64,000 nucleotides of DNA from Pelagibacteraceae bacterium AG-430-P08 (GCA_003212925.1 QCOL01000002.1:1-64000); one strand, 5' to 3'; numbered from the stretch's first letter, positions 53,661-63,134 are shown. A program made the numbers and translations. Notes: a model not told the origin generated them from the letters alone.

Positions 53661-55170
53661 CCTTGTACCAGCTATTTCCTAGATTAACTTTTTGAGCATA
53701 ATATCTAAGAGCAACAGGTCCTTCCTCAAATGGAATACCAAAATTTTTATCATCCTCTGCTTGGTTTATTAATGAAGTCATTACATGATCAAATGGATCC
53801 ATAAATCTTATATCATTTGTCTCACTTTTAATGCCATCACTATTATTCAAAAAGTTTTCTATAACTTGTCTAAAAGAGGTTTTATAATCAACTCTGCCAA
53901 TAATAAATTTCTCATTTCCATTTCTATTTAAAAAACCTGCCTCTCTGTATAAAAAAACATCACCATATAAATCAACACAAACTGATAATTGTGTATGACC
54001 ATATTTTCTCATCTCATTATCAGTTATTTTTGTAAGTTTTTTTCCTAAAATACCCAAACTAATTGGATGAAGTGCATAACCATAGTCAATATGTAGATTT
54101 TGTAATCTCTTATCATTTTCAAAATTCTTAAATAATTTTATTAACTCTTTTCTATCTTGTTCAGTTAGTAAACCATCTAGGTGGTATTTTTTATCGCGAT
54201 CTCTAATGTCTGATATTCCAGTCACTGTATCAAAGTCATCTCTTAAAGATAAAAAATCAATTCCCGGACCATTTTTAACTTCATTGTTTACCTCATCAAT
54301 AAAATTTATAAGTTTAGGGAGGTTTTTATAGTTTTCTTTAAGAATGATATAATTTATGCCAAATTTTATTTTAGAATTTTCTTCATTTCTTTTTATCAAA
54401 AAATTAATACAATTTTTTTTGACCATTTTGTAAGATTTTTTTATAGTAGTAATAAACTCATATGACTCTTCATCAATGCCGTATAAAGAAATTCTTATAG
54501 AGTCAAGCTTCATTATTTTTGGATTTTTTTTAACAAAATTTTCAGTTAGTCCATGTCCATTAGTAATTAGTGGGACCCTTAGTCCATGATCGGAAGCAAA
54601 TTCAACAATATCACCAATACCAGGGTTAGTAAGTGGTTCTAATCCACCAGAAATAGAAATAGCTGTATTTTTTGGGTCAAGTTCAGAAAGGATTTTGCTA
54701 AATATTTTGTTTCCATTTTCTATTGCATTGGAAGGATATTTTTCTGCTTGGTTTCTTCCACAAAATCCACAATAATACTGACAAGATACACCTGGATATA
54801 AAGCAATTCTCATAGGATATTTAAATTCATTTTTTAAGGCACTTTCTAACTGAGCACAAAAGGGAGATATAGATTGCCAGTATTTCTTTGCAGTACCTGA
54901 TTTAGTGATTAAATTTTGTAAATGTTCACTTTCTCTAATAATTTTATTTAAAATTCTTAATGTTGAAATATCAATATCTAACTTTGATTTAATTTCTCTT
55001 TGTTTTAACCATGGATTGTTTGCAAATAGGTAGATTATTTGCGAAATATGCCTAAAAAAATTTGAGTTATTTACAAAATCTTTATTAAATTTTTTGATTT
55101 CATCTAAAATTAATTGACCAGAATCTCCTTTTGGTAGTTGGAATTCTGATTTAATTAGCCAATTGCTCAT
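53650..55170 (-). CDS. Radical SAM enzyme with long helical N-terminal domain
   Basis: This 506-residue protein has the radical SAM cluster motif C130-x3-C134-x2-C137 (GVSCQYYCGFCGRN), the glycine-rich SAM segment ISISGGLEPLTNP and NGHGL. About 115 helical residues precede the core, and a further 200 follow, with extra Cys in SVCVDLYGDVF. The layout recalls DesII-like sugar deaminases, which also carry a long N-terminal helical domain, but no match could be tested. It overlaps the oxidoreductase gene by 11 bp and is divergent from a glycosyltransferase gene. A role in making an unusual surface sugar is inference. Confidence 0.8.
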   Translation of the reverse strand: MSNWLIKSEFQLPKGDSGQLILDEIKKFNKDFVNNSNFFRHISQIIYLFANNPWLKQREIKSKLDIDISTLRILNKIIRESEHLQNLITKSGTAKKYWQSISPFCAQLESALKNEFKYPMRIALYPGVSCQYYCGFCGRNQAEKYPSNAIENGNKIFSKILSELDPKNTAISISGGLEPLTNPGIGDIVEFASDHGLRVPLITNGHGLTENFVKKNPKIMKLDSIRISLYGIDEESYEFITTIKKSYKMVKKNCINFLIKRNEENSKIKFGINYIILKENYKNLPKLINFIDEVNNEVKNGPGIDFLSLRDDFDTVTGISDIRDRDKKYHLDGLLTEQDRKELIKLFKNFENDKRLQNLHIDYGYALHPISLGILGKKLTKITDNEMRKYGHTQLSVCVDLYGDVFLYREAGFLNRNGNEKFIIGRVDYKTSFRQVIENFLNNSDGIKSETNDIRFMDPFDHVMTSLINQAEDDKNFGIPFEEGPVALRYYAQKVNLGNSWYKDAF

Positions 55171-55247
55171 GTCAATATTCTTATTTTGAAGTTCTGTAAT
55201 TTATTGTAAATATAATATTAATATTAAATCAATAATATAATAAATTT

Positions 55248-56354
55248 GTGAAAAAAAAAATCATTTTTTATCATCCCAATTTTGATGATGGTGGTGTCGA
55301 AAAAACTAATTTGAAGATCTCCGAAAAATTATCTAAGAGATATGATATTTTTTTTCTATCTCATTCTTTTTCAAATAAATTTAATAAAGAAATTAAAAGA
55401 ATAGGTATTAAGAAAATCTTGATCCCTTCAAAAAGAGCAATATTTGCGTTTATGAAAATTGTTAAATTTTATAAAAAAACAAAGCCTGATTTAATTTTTT
55501 CAATCCAAACTCATGCTAACGTTATAAGTTTGTTATTAAATATGTTTTTTTTTCAGAATAAGTTAAAAGTTATTTGCTGTGAAAGAATATCGATAAAAAG
55601 ATATAAATGGAATTTAAAAGGAAGGTTAATCATTTTTTTAGCAAAATTAATTTATAGATATTCAAAGTTAGTAATATGTAATTCAAGAGAACTCTCAAAA
55701 GAATTTAAAGCTTTATCTAAAAACTTAAAAGTTGTTCATATTTATAATCCAACTTTAAATTCTAATTTTAATTTGTTGTCAAAAAAATTTAAAATAAAAA
55801 ATAAACCGTTCATAAAAAAAAAAAAACCTATTTTATTTTCTTTAGGAAGACTTGATTATAATAAAAATAATATAATGTTGCTTAGAGCATATAATGAAAT
55901 TAAGGATAAAATAAGATGCAGCATTGTATTAATGGGAGATGGAAATGAAAAAAACATGTTGCTTAATTATGCTAAAAAAAATAATTTTGAAAAGAACCTT
56001 TTTATTTTTAGTTTTAAAAAAAATCCATATCCTTATTTATTGAAATCAGATATTTTAATTCTAACCTCAAGAACTGAGGGTTTGCCAAATGTATTAATCG
56101 AAGCCTTAGCTTTAAAAAAATTTGTTATATCAACTAAATGCCCAACCGGGCCAAAAGAAATATTGTTAAATGGTAAGGCGGGTTTTTTAGTGAACAATGA
56201 TGATTATGTAGATTTAGCAAATAAAATTAGAATTTACTTTAAAAAACCAGAAATTATTAAAAAAAAGAAAAAGTATATTAAAAAAAGTTTGTTACAATTT
56301 TCTCCTGTTAAAAGTTTAAACAAATACCAAGAAATCGTAGATAATATAATATAA
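55248..56354 (+). CDS. Glycosyltransferase family 4 protein
   Basis: This 368-residue GT-B enzyme has the N-terminal domain with a glycine-rich acceptor loop (YHPNFDDGGVEKTNLKI) and the C-terminal donor domain: LFSLGRLDYNKN, LMGDGNEK and the E-x7-E region RTEGLPNVLIEALALKKFV followed by PTGPKEIL. It transfers a sugar from a nucleotide donor, probably for a surface glycan. The start is GTG 55248, 77 bp from the divergent radical SAM gene. The 3' end lies 4 bp before tRNA-Arg on the other strand. Confidence 0.9.
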   Translation: MKKKIIFYHPNFDDGGVEKTNLKISEKLSKRYDIFFLSHSFSNKFNKEIKRIGIKKILIPSKRAIFAFMKIVKFYKKTKPDLIFSIQTHANVISLLLNMFFFQNKLKVICCERISIKRYKWNLKGRLIIFLAKLIYRYSKLVICNSRELSKEFKALSKNLKVVHIYNPTLNSNFNLLSKKFKIKNKPFIKKKKPILFSLGRLDYNKNNIMLLRAYNEIKDKIRCSIVLMGDGNEKNMLLNYAKKNNFEKNLFIFSFKKNPYPYLLKSDILILTSRTEGLPNVLIEALALKKFVISTKCPTGPKEILLNGKAGFLVNNDDYVDLANKIRIYFKKPEIIKKKKKYIKKSLLQFSPVKSLNKYQEIVDNII

Positions 56355-56357
56355 TTT

Positions 56358-56434
56358 TGGTGGACCACCCAGAACTCGAATCTGGAATCTCCCGGTTCGT
56401 AGCCGAGCGCCTTATCCAATTAGACCAGTGGTCC
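56358..56434 (-). tRNA. tRNA-Arg(ACG)
   Basis: On the minus strand the 77-base sequence folds as a class I tRNA: acceptor GGACCAC / GTGGTCC, D-arm GTCT / AGGC, anticodon arm CTCGG-CTACGAA-CCGGG with anticodon ACG (Arg, read as ICG for CGU/CGC/CGA), T-arm CCAGA-TTCGAGT-TCTGG. Encoded 3' CCA with discriminator A is present. It lies between the glycosyltransferase and thiolase genes. Confidence 0.96.
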
Positions 56435-56507
56435 ATTTAAATAATATATTCCATATATCAAAGTTTTTGGTGTAATTTAACTTATAAAATATTATTTAAA
56501 TCACTTT

Positions 56508-57683
56508 ATGAGCAAAAACTTTAACGATGTTGTAATTATTTCAGCACTAAGAACTCCGATTGGAGCTTATAAAGGGTCCCTTAAAGATTTAAGTGCTGAT
56601 AAGTTAGGGTCAATTGTCATTAGGGAAATTTTAAGAAAAACAATAATTAATAAAGACGAAATTGATGAGGTAATAATGGGCCAAGTGCTCACTGCAGGTG
56701 GAGGCCAAAATCCTGCAAGGCAAGCTACAATAAACGCTGGCATAGATATATCTAAACCTGCTCACATTATTAATCAGGTGTGTGGCTCTGGACTTAGAGC
56801 TGTAATTTCAGGTTATCAATCCATCAGATTAGGAGAAGCAAAGAATGTAATTTCGGGAGGTCAAGAAAATATGTCATTAGCCCCACATTTAATTTTTTAT
56901 CGTGATAACAAAAAAATTTCTGAGAAAAATTTGATAAATACAATGATCAATGATGGGTTAATAGATGCATTTAATAATTATCATATGGGTGTAACAGCTG
57001 AGAATGTTGCAAAGAAATTTAATATTTCAAGAGTCGAACAAGATGATTTTGCAATAAATTCTCAAAAAAAAACAGAAGATGCAATTAGAGAAAATAGATT
57101 TGAAGAAGAACTTATAAAAATAAACCAACTTGGAATTAATCTTGACAAAGATGAGCACCCTAGAAAAGGGCTTACTAAATCTGATTTAGAAAAATTAGAA
57201 ACAGTTTTTTTAAAAGATGGTACTGTCACCCCTGGAAACTCATCAGGAATTAACGATGGAGCCGCTGCTTTATTATTAACAACTTTAGACGAAGCAAAAA
57301 AAAAATCAATTGAACCATTAGCCAAGATAGTTTCATGGGCTTCTGTTGGAGTTGAACCGTCTTTGATGGGTCTTGGACCAATTGAGGCTGTTCGTAAAGC
57401 AGTCAAAAAAGCAAAATGGAATTTAAATGACATAGATCTATTTGAAATTAATGAAGCTTTTGCGGCTCAAAGCATTGCAGTAATACGTGAATTAAATATT
57501 GATAAGTATAAAGTTAATGTGAATGGAGGAGCTATTGCTTTGGGACATCCAATAGGAGCATCAGGTGCCAGAATATTAGTTACTCTTATTCATGAGATGA
57601 TAAAACAGAAAAAGAATAAAGGTTGCGCTACACTATGTGTAGGCGGTGGAATGGGTATAGCTATATGTGTTGAGAGAATTTAG
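56508..57683 (+). CDS. Acetyl-CoA C-acetyltransferase (thiolase)
   Basis: This 391-residue thiolase condenses two acetyl-CoA to acetoacetyl-CoA or cleaves the reverse. Catalytic Cys is in NQVCGSGLRAV (near 90), His in FEINEAFAAQS and GHPIGASGARILVTLIHEM, and the second Cys in CVGGGMGIAICVER. It is of the PhaA/AtoB type. It may serve polyhydroxybutyrate, ketone-body or leucine metabolism; no neighbouring phaB or similar gene identifies which. Confidence 0.95.
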   Translation: MSKNFNDVVIISALRTPIGAYKGSLKDLSADKLGSIVIREILRKTIINKDEIDEVIMGQVLTAGGGQNPARQATINAGIDISKPAHIINQVCGSGLRAVISGYQSIRLGEAKNVISGGQENMSLAPHLIFYRDNKKISEKNLINTMINDGLIDAFNNYHMGVTAENVAKKFNISRVEQDDFAINSQKKTEDAIRENRFEEELIKINQLGINLDKDEHPRKGLTKSDLEKLETVFLKDGTVTPGNSSGINDGAAALLLTTLDEAKKKSIEPLAKIVSWASVGVEPSLMGLGPIEAVRKAVKKAKWNLNDIDLFEINEAFAAQSIAVIRELNIDKYKVNVNGGAIALGHPIGASGARILVTLIHEMIKQKKNKGCATLCVGGGMGIAICVERI

Positions 57684-57811
57684 GAATTAAACTTTTTAAA
57701 CTTCTCTTCAAGCAAAATTTTTTGTATCCAAATTTTAGCATCAATGTAAGTGCTTTCTTTTGGTTGCAGGAGTGTATTTAATAACTTTTTTATCATTTTT
57801 AAAGGATACAT
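57680..57811 (-). CDS. Possible 43-residue protein antisense to the thiolase-aceE gap
   Basis: A minus-strand frame from ATG 57811 to TAA 57680-57682 encodes 43 residues beginning MYPLKMIKKLLNTLLQPKES, an amphipathic, Lys/Leu-rich sequence. Its stop overlaps the thiolase stop on the other strand. Without it, 57684-57895 is a 212-bp gap, long for this genome. There is no clear Shine-Dalgarno, and no family is recognised. The rest of the gap upstream of aceE shows no terminator. Confidence 0.3.
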   Translation of the reverse strand: MYPLKMIKKLLNTLLQPKESTYIDAKIWIQKILLEEKFKKFNS

Positions 57812-57895
57812 CAGAAGAGTGTCAAAAAATTGAGCAGAATGTGTTAAAAATAGCAATTAAGTAAAATTTTATAGTGTATAAGATCTTAATATCAA

Positions 57896-60800
57896 ATGAG
57901 TGAAAAACTATTAGTTCCTGATATAGGTGACTTTGAAAATGTAGAGGTCATTGAATTGCTTGTTAAAGAAGGCCAAAAAATTGCCAAGAACGATCCAGTA
58001 GTCACTATTGAAAGTGACAAATCGAGTGTTGAAATACCCTCAACGTTATCAGGAATAATTGAGACAATAAAAGTTAGAGTAGGTGACAAAGTTTCAAAAG
58101 GTGATTTAATTCTAAGTATTTCAGGATCAAATGAAGAACATTCTACAATAAAAACTATTCCAAAAGAAACTGAAAACTTGATTCAAGAGGCAGAAAAATC
58201 ATTAGAAAAAAAACAAGAGCAAATTATTCATACAAATAATATTGAGAGAAAAAAGCCAGAAATAATTCAAGTAGTTAATGAAAGCGATATTGATCCATTA
58301 GAAACTAATGAATGGTTAGAATCACTCACAGCAGTAATTGAAAAAGATGGAAATCAAAGAGCCCATTATTTAATAAAGGAATTAATTAATAAAGCTTATA
58401 TGGAAGGTGCAAATATTCCCTACACACAAAACACACCCTATATAAATACAATTCCAGTAAATGAAGAGAAAAAATCAAATGGTGATCAAAATATTGAAAG
58501 AAGAATTCGGTCACTGATAAGATGGAATTCAGCAGCAATGGTAGTTCGCGCAAATAAAAAATTTCCTGAACTTGGTGGACACATTGGAACATTTGCATCT
58601 GCAGCTACACTTTATGATGTAGGTATGAATCATTTTTGGAGAGCAAAAAATAATAAATTTGGGGGAGACTTAATTTATTTTCAAGGACATAGCGCTCCAG
58701 GTATGTACGCAAGAGCATTCCTTGAAGGTAGACTTAATGAAAAACAATTAGATAGTTTTAGACAAGAAGTTAATCCAGGAGGTTTATCATCTTATCCACA
58801 TCCTTGGTTGATGCCAAACTTTTGGCAATTTCCCACAGTCTCAATGGGTTTAGGACCAATGTTAGCTATCTATCAAGCAAGATATATGAAATATTTGATT
58901 AACAGAGGTCTCATCAAAGATGAAGGACGGAAAGTATGGGCTTTTTTAGGAGACGGGGAAATGGATGAACCAGAGTCTTTAGGAGCAATTGGTTTAGCAG
59001 CTAGAGAAAAATTAGATAATTTAATTTTTGTCATCAATTGTAACCTTCAAAGATTGGACGGACCTGTGAGGGGTAATGGAAAAATCATACAAGAATTAGA
59101 GGGTATTTTCAGAGGAGCTGGATGGAATGTTATCAAAGTAATTTGGGGTTCTTATTGGGACCCGTTATTGGCTAACGATAAAACTGGTCATTTAATTAAA
59201 GTAATGAATGAAACAGTTGATGGTGAATATCAAGCGATGAAAGCAAGAGACGGAGCTTATGTCAGAGAAAAGTTTTTTGGTAAATATCTTGAAACTAAAG
59301 AGTTAATCTCAAGCCTTTCAGATAAAGATATATGGAGATTGAATAGAGGTGGACATGATCCTCACAAAGTTTTTGCAGCTTATGATAAAGCTTCAAAAAA
59401 TATCGGAAGCCCAACTGTTGTGATTGCCAAAACTATAAAAGGTTATGGAATGGGCAAAAGTGGCGAGAGTGTAAACACAACACATCAAACCAAAAAATTA
59501 GATATAGACGATTTGATGTATTACAGAGACAGGTTTGATGTTCCTCTTACTGATAAACAAGTGCAAAATATTGAATATTATAAGCCAGACCAAAACTCAC
59601 CTGAAATAAGATATATTAAAGAAAGAAGGCTTCAATTAGGAGGATTTATCCCAGAGAGAACTACTTATGCAAAACCCATTAAAGCTCCTCCGAAAAACAT
59701 TTTTGATAACATGAAAGAATCAACAGGTAAAAAAGAGATGTCTACAACGATGGCATTAGTAAGAATGCTTACTAATCTTCTGAGGGATAAAAATGTTGCC
59801 TCAAGATTAGTACCAATTATTCCCGATGAGGCGAGAACATTTGGTATGGAGGGTTTTTTTCAAAAAATTGGTATTTATGCTCACGAAGGTCAAAAATATG
59901 AACCTGAGGACTCAGCACAATTAAGTTCATATAGAGAGGAAAAAAGTGGACAAGTTTTGGAGGAAGGAATTAACGAGGCAGGCGCAATGTCTTCATGGAT
60001 TGCTGCAGGCACTTCTTACACAAATCATGATATTGAAATGATCCCTATATATCTTTTTTACTCAATGTTTGGTTTTCAGAGAATAGGTGACTTTGCTTGG
60101 GCAGGAGCAGACAGTCAATCAAGAGGGTTTTTAATTGGTGCTACTGCTGGGAGAACAACATTAGCGGGAGAAGGTTTACAGCACCAAGATGGACATAGTC
60201 ATTTAATGGCATCAACTATTCCAAACTGTAAGTCCTATGATCCAACATTTCATTATGAACTAGCAACAATCTTTAGAGAAGGATTGAAAAGAATGCATGA
60301 GAAGAAAGAAAATATTTTTTATTACATTACAACAATGAACGAAAATTATCCTCATCCTGCTATGCCAACTGAAAAATCATGTGAAGAAGGCATTTTAAAA
60401 GGAATGTATAAAATTAAAGAATTTAACAAATATAAAAAAACCAAAATTCAATTTCTAGGATCAGGCACAATTTTAAGAGAAATGATAGCTGGTGCGGAGA
60501 TACTACAAAAAGAATATCAAATTGATAGTGAAGTTTGGAGTGTAACTAGCTTTAACGAATTAAGGAGAGATGGCCTGGAGGTTGAAAGGTATAATTTATT
60601 AAATCCTGAAAAAGAACCGAAAAAATCATATGTTGAAAGCTGTTTAGGCAAAACTGAAGGTCCAATTTTGGCTGCATCAGATTATATGAGGATGAATTCA
60701 GACCAAATTAGACCTTATATTAACAAAAGCTTTTATTCGTTAGGAACAGATGGATTTGGTCGAAGTGATACTAGAAAAAATTTGAGGAAGTTCTTTGAGG

Positions 60801-60934
60801 TTGATAAAGAACATGTTGTTGCATATGGATTAAGTGTTTTAGCTAAAGAACAATTAATTGCATCTAAATACGCTCAAGAGGCAATAAAGAAGTATCAAAT
60901 TGATAAAGATAAACCAATGCCGACAAAATTATAA
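57896..60934 (+). CDS. aceE: Pyruvate dehydrogenase E1 (homodimeric AceE type) with fused N-terminal lipoyl domain
   Basis: This 1012-residue protein begins with a lipoyl domain (1-77; Lys42 in ESDKSSVEIPS is the lipoylation site) and a linker (78-130), then full AceE homology from about 131 (DPLETNEWLESL). TPP and Mg binding is seen in GDGEMDEPES (352-361) with a downstream NCN (382-384). AceE is usually about 887 residues without a lipoyl domain. It decarboxylates pyruvate and passes the acetyl group to lipoyl-E2. Most Alphaproteobacteria use a heterodimeric PdhA/PdhB E1. It overlaps E2 by one base (TAATG). lpd (E3) is not adjacent. Confidence 0.96.
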   Translation: MSEKLLVPDIGDFENVEVIELLVKEGQKIAKNDPVVTIESDKSSVEIPSTLSGIIETIKVRVGDKVSKGDLILSISGSNEEHSTIKTIPKETENLIQEAEKSLEKKQEQIIHTNNIERKKPEIIQVVNESDIDPLETNEWLESLTAVIEKDGNQRAHYLIKELINKAYMEGANIPYTQNTPYINTIPVNEEKKSNGDQNIERRIRSLIRWNSAAMVVRANKKFPELGGHIGTFASAATLYDVGMNHFWRAKNNKFGGDLIYFQGHSAPGMYARAFLEGRLNEKQLDSFRQEVNPGGLSSYPHPWLMPNFWQFPTVSMGLGPMLAIYQARYMKYLINRGLIKDEGRKVWAFLGDGEMDEPESLGAIGLAAREKLDNLIFVINCNLQRLDGPVRGNGKIIQELEGIFRGAGWNVIKVIWGSYWDPLLANDKTGHLIKVMNETVDGEYQAMKARDGAYVREKFFGKYLETKELISSLSDKDIWRLNRGGHDPHKVFAAYDKASKNIGSPTVVIAKTIKGYGMGKSGESVNTTHQTKKLDIDDLMYYRDRFDVPLTDKQVQNIEYYKPDQNSPEIRYIKERRLQLGGFIPERTTYAKPIKAPPKNIFDNMKESTGKKEMSTTMALVRMLTNLLRDKNVASRLVPIIPDEARTFGMEGFFQKIGIYAHEGQKYEPEDSAQLSSYREEKSGQVLEEGINEAGAMSSWIAAGTSYTNHDIEMIPIYLFYSMFGFQRIGDFAWAGADSQSRGFLIGATAGRTTLAGEGLQHQDGHSHLMASTIPNCKSYDPTFHYELATIFREGLKRMHEKKENIFYYITTMNENYPHPAMPTEKSCEEGILKGMYKIKEFNKYKKTKIQFLGSGTILREMIAGAEILQKEYQIDSEVWSVTSFNELRRDGLEVERYNLLNPEKEPKKSYVESCLGKTEGPILAASDYMRMNSDQIRPYINKSFYSLGTDGFGRSDTRKNLRKFFEVDKEHVVAYGLSVLAKEQLIASKYAQEAIKKYQIDKDKPMPTKL

Positions 60935-62229
60935 TGTCAAAAAAAGATGTAAAAGTTCCAAATATTGGTGAATTCAAAGATGTGGAAGTCATCGAAGTTT
61001 TAATTAAAAAAGGTCAAAAAATAAAAAAGAATGATCCACTAATAACTATAGAAAGTGATAAATCAAGTGTGGAAATACCATCCTCTGATGATGGAACCAT
61101 AATTTCTTTGAATGTTAAAATTGGAGACAAGGTATCAGAAGGTGATAAAATTATTGAAATTGAAAGTGAGAAAGAAATAAAAGAAACAAGTGCTCAAGAA
61201 TTACCAAAAAGTCAATTACCAAAAAGTCAATTACCAAAAAGTCAATTACCAAAAGAAATAAAAAAAGACTATCTAAAAAAAACCAATGAGTCTGAAAATA
61301 TAATAGTTAAAGATCTTTCTACAAAAGCTTCTGCTTCACCAAAAGTTAGAAAATTTGCGAGAGAACTTGGAGTTAATATCAACAAAGTCCCAGGTAGTGA
61401 AAGGCAAGGTAGGGTTACCGAGAGTGATGTGAAGCTATTTGTTGCAACTAAATCTGATAAAAGTTTCAAGGATCAAAATACAACTGAACAAAAAATTGAA
61501 CTAGAGTATTCCCATTCAGATTTTGGAGAAGTAGATATTAAAGACATTCCCAGAGTGAAAAAGTTGTCGTCTAAATACTTAATGAACTCTTGGACAAAAA
61601 TTCCTCATGTAACCAATCATGATGAAGCTGATATAACTGAATTAGAAGAATTTAGAACTTCTCTTACGGACGTATATACTGGTGAAAAAAAAAAAATTAC
61701 ACCATTAGCTTTCATCGTAAAAGCATTAACAACATCATTAAAAAAATTTCCAAATTTTAATACCTCAATCGATCAAATTGAAAACGGTAAAATGACTGTT
61801 AAAAAGTATTATCATGTTGGCATAGCAGTGGATACACCACATGGTTTGATGGTTCCTAAATTAAGAAATGCAGATAATAAAAATATTTCTTTAATAAGCA
61901 CGGAATTAAAAAAAATCAGTCAGCAATGTAGAGATCTTAAAATTGATAAAAAAGAGTTATTCGGAGGTTCTATGACGATAACTAGCCTAGGGGGGATTGG
62001 AGGATCTTTTTTTACCCCAATTATAAATTATCCTGAAGTTGCTATTTTAGGAGTAGGAAGAGCAGAAAAAAAACAAGTATTCATGGATGGAAAATTTGTA
62101 ACACGTACTATGTTGCCGCTTTCCCTATCTTATGATCATAGAATTATTGATGGTGCGGAGGCAGCTCGATTTAATAATGATTTAAAAAAAAATCTTGGTA
62201 AAAATTTTGCTTATAAGTTAGCCGTTTAA
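60934..62229 (+). CDS. aceF: Dihydrolipoyllysine acetyltransferase (E2 of pyruvate dehydrogenase)
   Basis: This 431-residue E2 has one lipoyl domain (1-78, lipoyl Lys43 in ESDKSSVEIPS), a linker containing LPKSQ repeated three times (about 90-104), a peripheral subunit-binding domain (about 133-170, KVRKFARELGVNI), and the catalytic acyltransferase domain (about 200-431) with its DHRIIDG motif (SYDHRIIDGAEAA). Its lipoyl domain closely resembles that fused to E1. It is coupled to aceE by a TAATG overlap. Function is certain; E3 must be encoded elsewhere. Confidence 0.96.
   Translation: MSKKDVKVPNIGEFKDVEVIEVLIKKGQKIKKNDPLITIESDKSSVEIPSSDDGTIISLNVKIGDKVSEGDKIIEIESEKEIKETSAQELPKSQLPKSQLPKSQLPKEIKKDYLKKTNESENIIVKDLSTKASASPKVRKFARELGVNINKVPGSERQGRVTESDVKLFVATKSDKSFKDQNTTEQKIELEYSHSDFGEVDIKDIPRVKKLSSKYLMNSWTKIPHVTNHDEADITELEEFRTSLTDVYTGEKKKITPLAFIVKALTTSLKKFPNFNTSIDQIENGKMTVKKYYHVGIAVDTPHGLMVPKLRNADNKNISLISTELKKISQQCRDLKIDKKELFGGSMTITSLGGIGGSFFTPIINYPEVAILGVGRAEKKQVFMDGKFVTRTMLPLSLSYDHRIIDGAEAARFNNDLKKNLGKNFAYKLAV
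61201..61257 (+). repeat. 15-bp tandem repeat in the aceF linker
   Basis: TTACCAAAAAGTCAA is repeated perfectly three times (61201-61245), then a partial fourth copy TTACCAAAAGAA to 61257. Each unit encodes L-P-K-S-Q, so copy-number change keeps the reading frame and alters the lipoyl-domain linker length. Confidence 0.95.
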
Positions 62230-62237
62230 TAAAAATT

Positions 62238-63134
62238 ATGTCAAAAAGTGTTTCATTGTTAAGTGCTTTGCTGTGTACATTTATTTGGGGAACTACATTT
62301 ATTGCTCAAGACACTGGCATGGATGATATTGGTCCGTTTACATTTAATGCTGTAAGGTTTTTTGTGGGGTTTTTGGCAATTCTTCCTTTAGTATTTTTAT
62401 TTGAGACTAAAAAATTTAAACTAGAATTTAAAACTGGTTTTAGATATTTTGCTATTCTATCTTTTTTAATTGGATTATCATTATTTTTAGGCTCGGCATT
62501 GCAGCAAGTAGCTTTGCTTTATACAGATGTAGCTAATGCAGCTTTTTTTACGATTTTTTATGTTCCGATGGTACCAATTATTATTTTTATATTTAAGAGA
62601 GATTCATTGCATTGGAGTGTATGGCCTTCAGTCATTTTATGTTTAATTGGCGGGTATCTTTTAACCAATTTTTATGATGCTACAGTTAGACTTGGAGACA
62701 CATTGGTCATTCTTGGAGCATTATTCTGGAGTACTCACATCATATTTACTGGAATGATTGTTAAAAAATATAATTTGCCCTTAACATTAGGTGCAATTCA
62801 AACTTTATTAGTGGCTTTATTTTCCTTTATCATTGGTTTGATTTATGAAGAATTTGTAATTGAAAATATTCTAAACGAGATAGACTCTATACTCTATGCA
62901 GGAATTTTATCAGGTGGTTTTGCATTCGTTTTACAAATTTACGCTCAAAAAAACATAACACCTGCACCAGCAGCTATAATTTTTTCATTAGAAGGTGTAT
63001 TTGCAACTATCGCAGCGTGGTTTTTATTAAGTCAAATTTTAGATTTCAATAATATATTAGGGTGCTTGTTAATATTGTGTGGTGTTTTAATTTCTCAATT
63101 ATTACCCTTGATGAGGAAAATAAATTATCAATAA
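62238..63134 (+). CDS. EamA/DMT-superfamily transporter
   Basis: This 298-residue protein has about ten hydrophobic segments in two EamA repeats. The first opens with LLSALLCTFIWGTTFIAQD and the second near residue 150 with LGDTLVILGALFWSTHIIFTG. Such transporters export amino acids, metabolites or drugs; substrate is unknown. It follows aceF after 8 bp and overlaps uppP at the 3' ends by 33 bp (convergent). Confidence 0.88.
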   Translation: MSKSVSLLSALLCTFIWGTTFIAQDTGMDDIGPFTFNAVRFFVGFLAILPLVFLFETKKFKLEFKTGFRYFAILSFLIGLSLFLGSALQQVALLYTDVANAAFFTIFYVPMVPIIIFIFKRDSLHWSVWPSVILCLIGGYLLTNFYDATVRLGDTLVILGALFWSTHIIFTGMIVKKYNLPLTLGAIQTLLVALFSFIIGLIYEEFVIENILNEIDSILYAGILSGGFAFVLQIYAQKNITPAPAAIIFSLEGVFATIAAWFLLSQILDFNNILGCLLILCGVLISQLLPLMRKINYQ

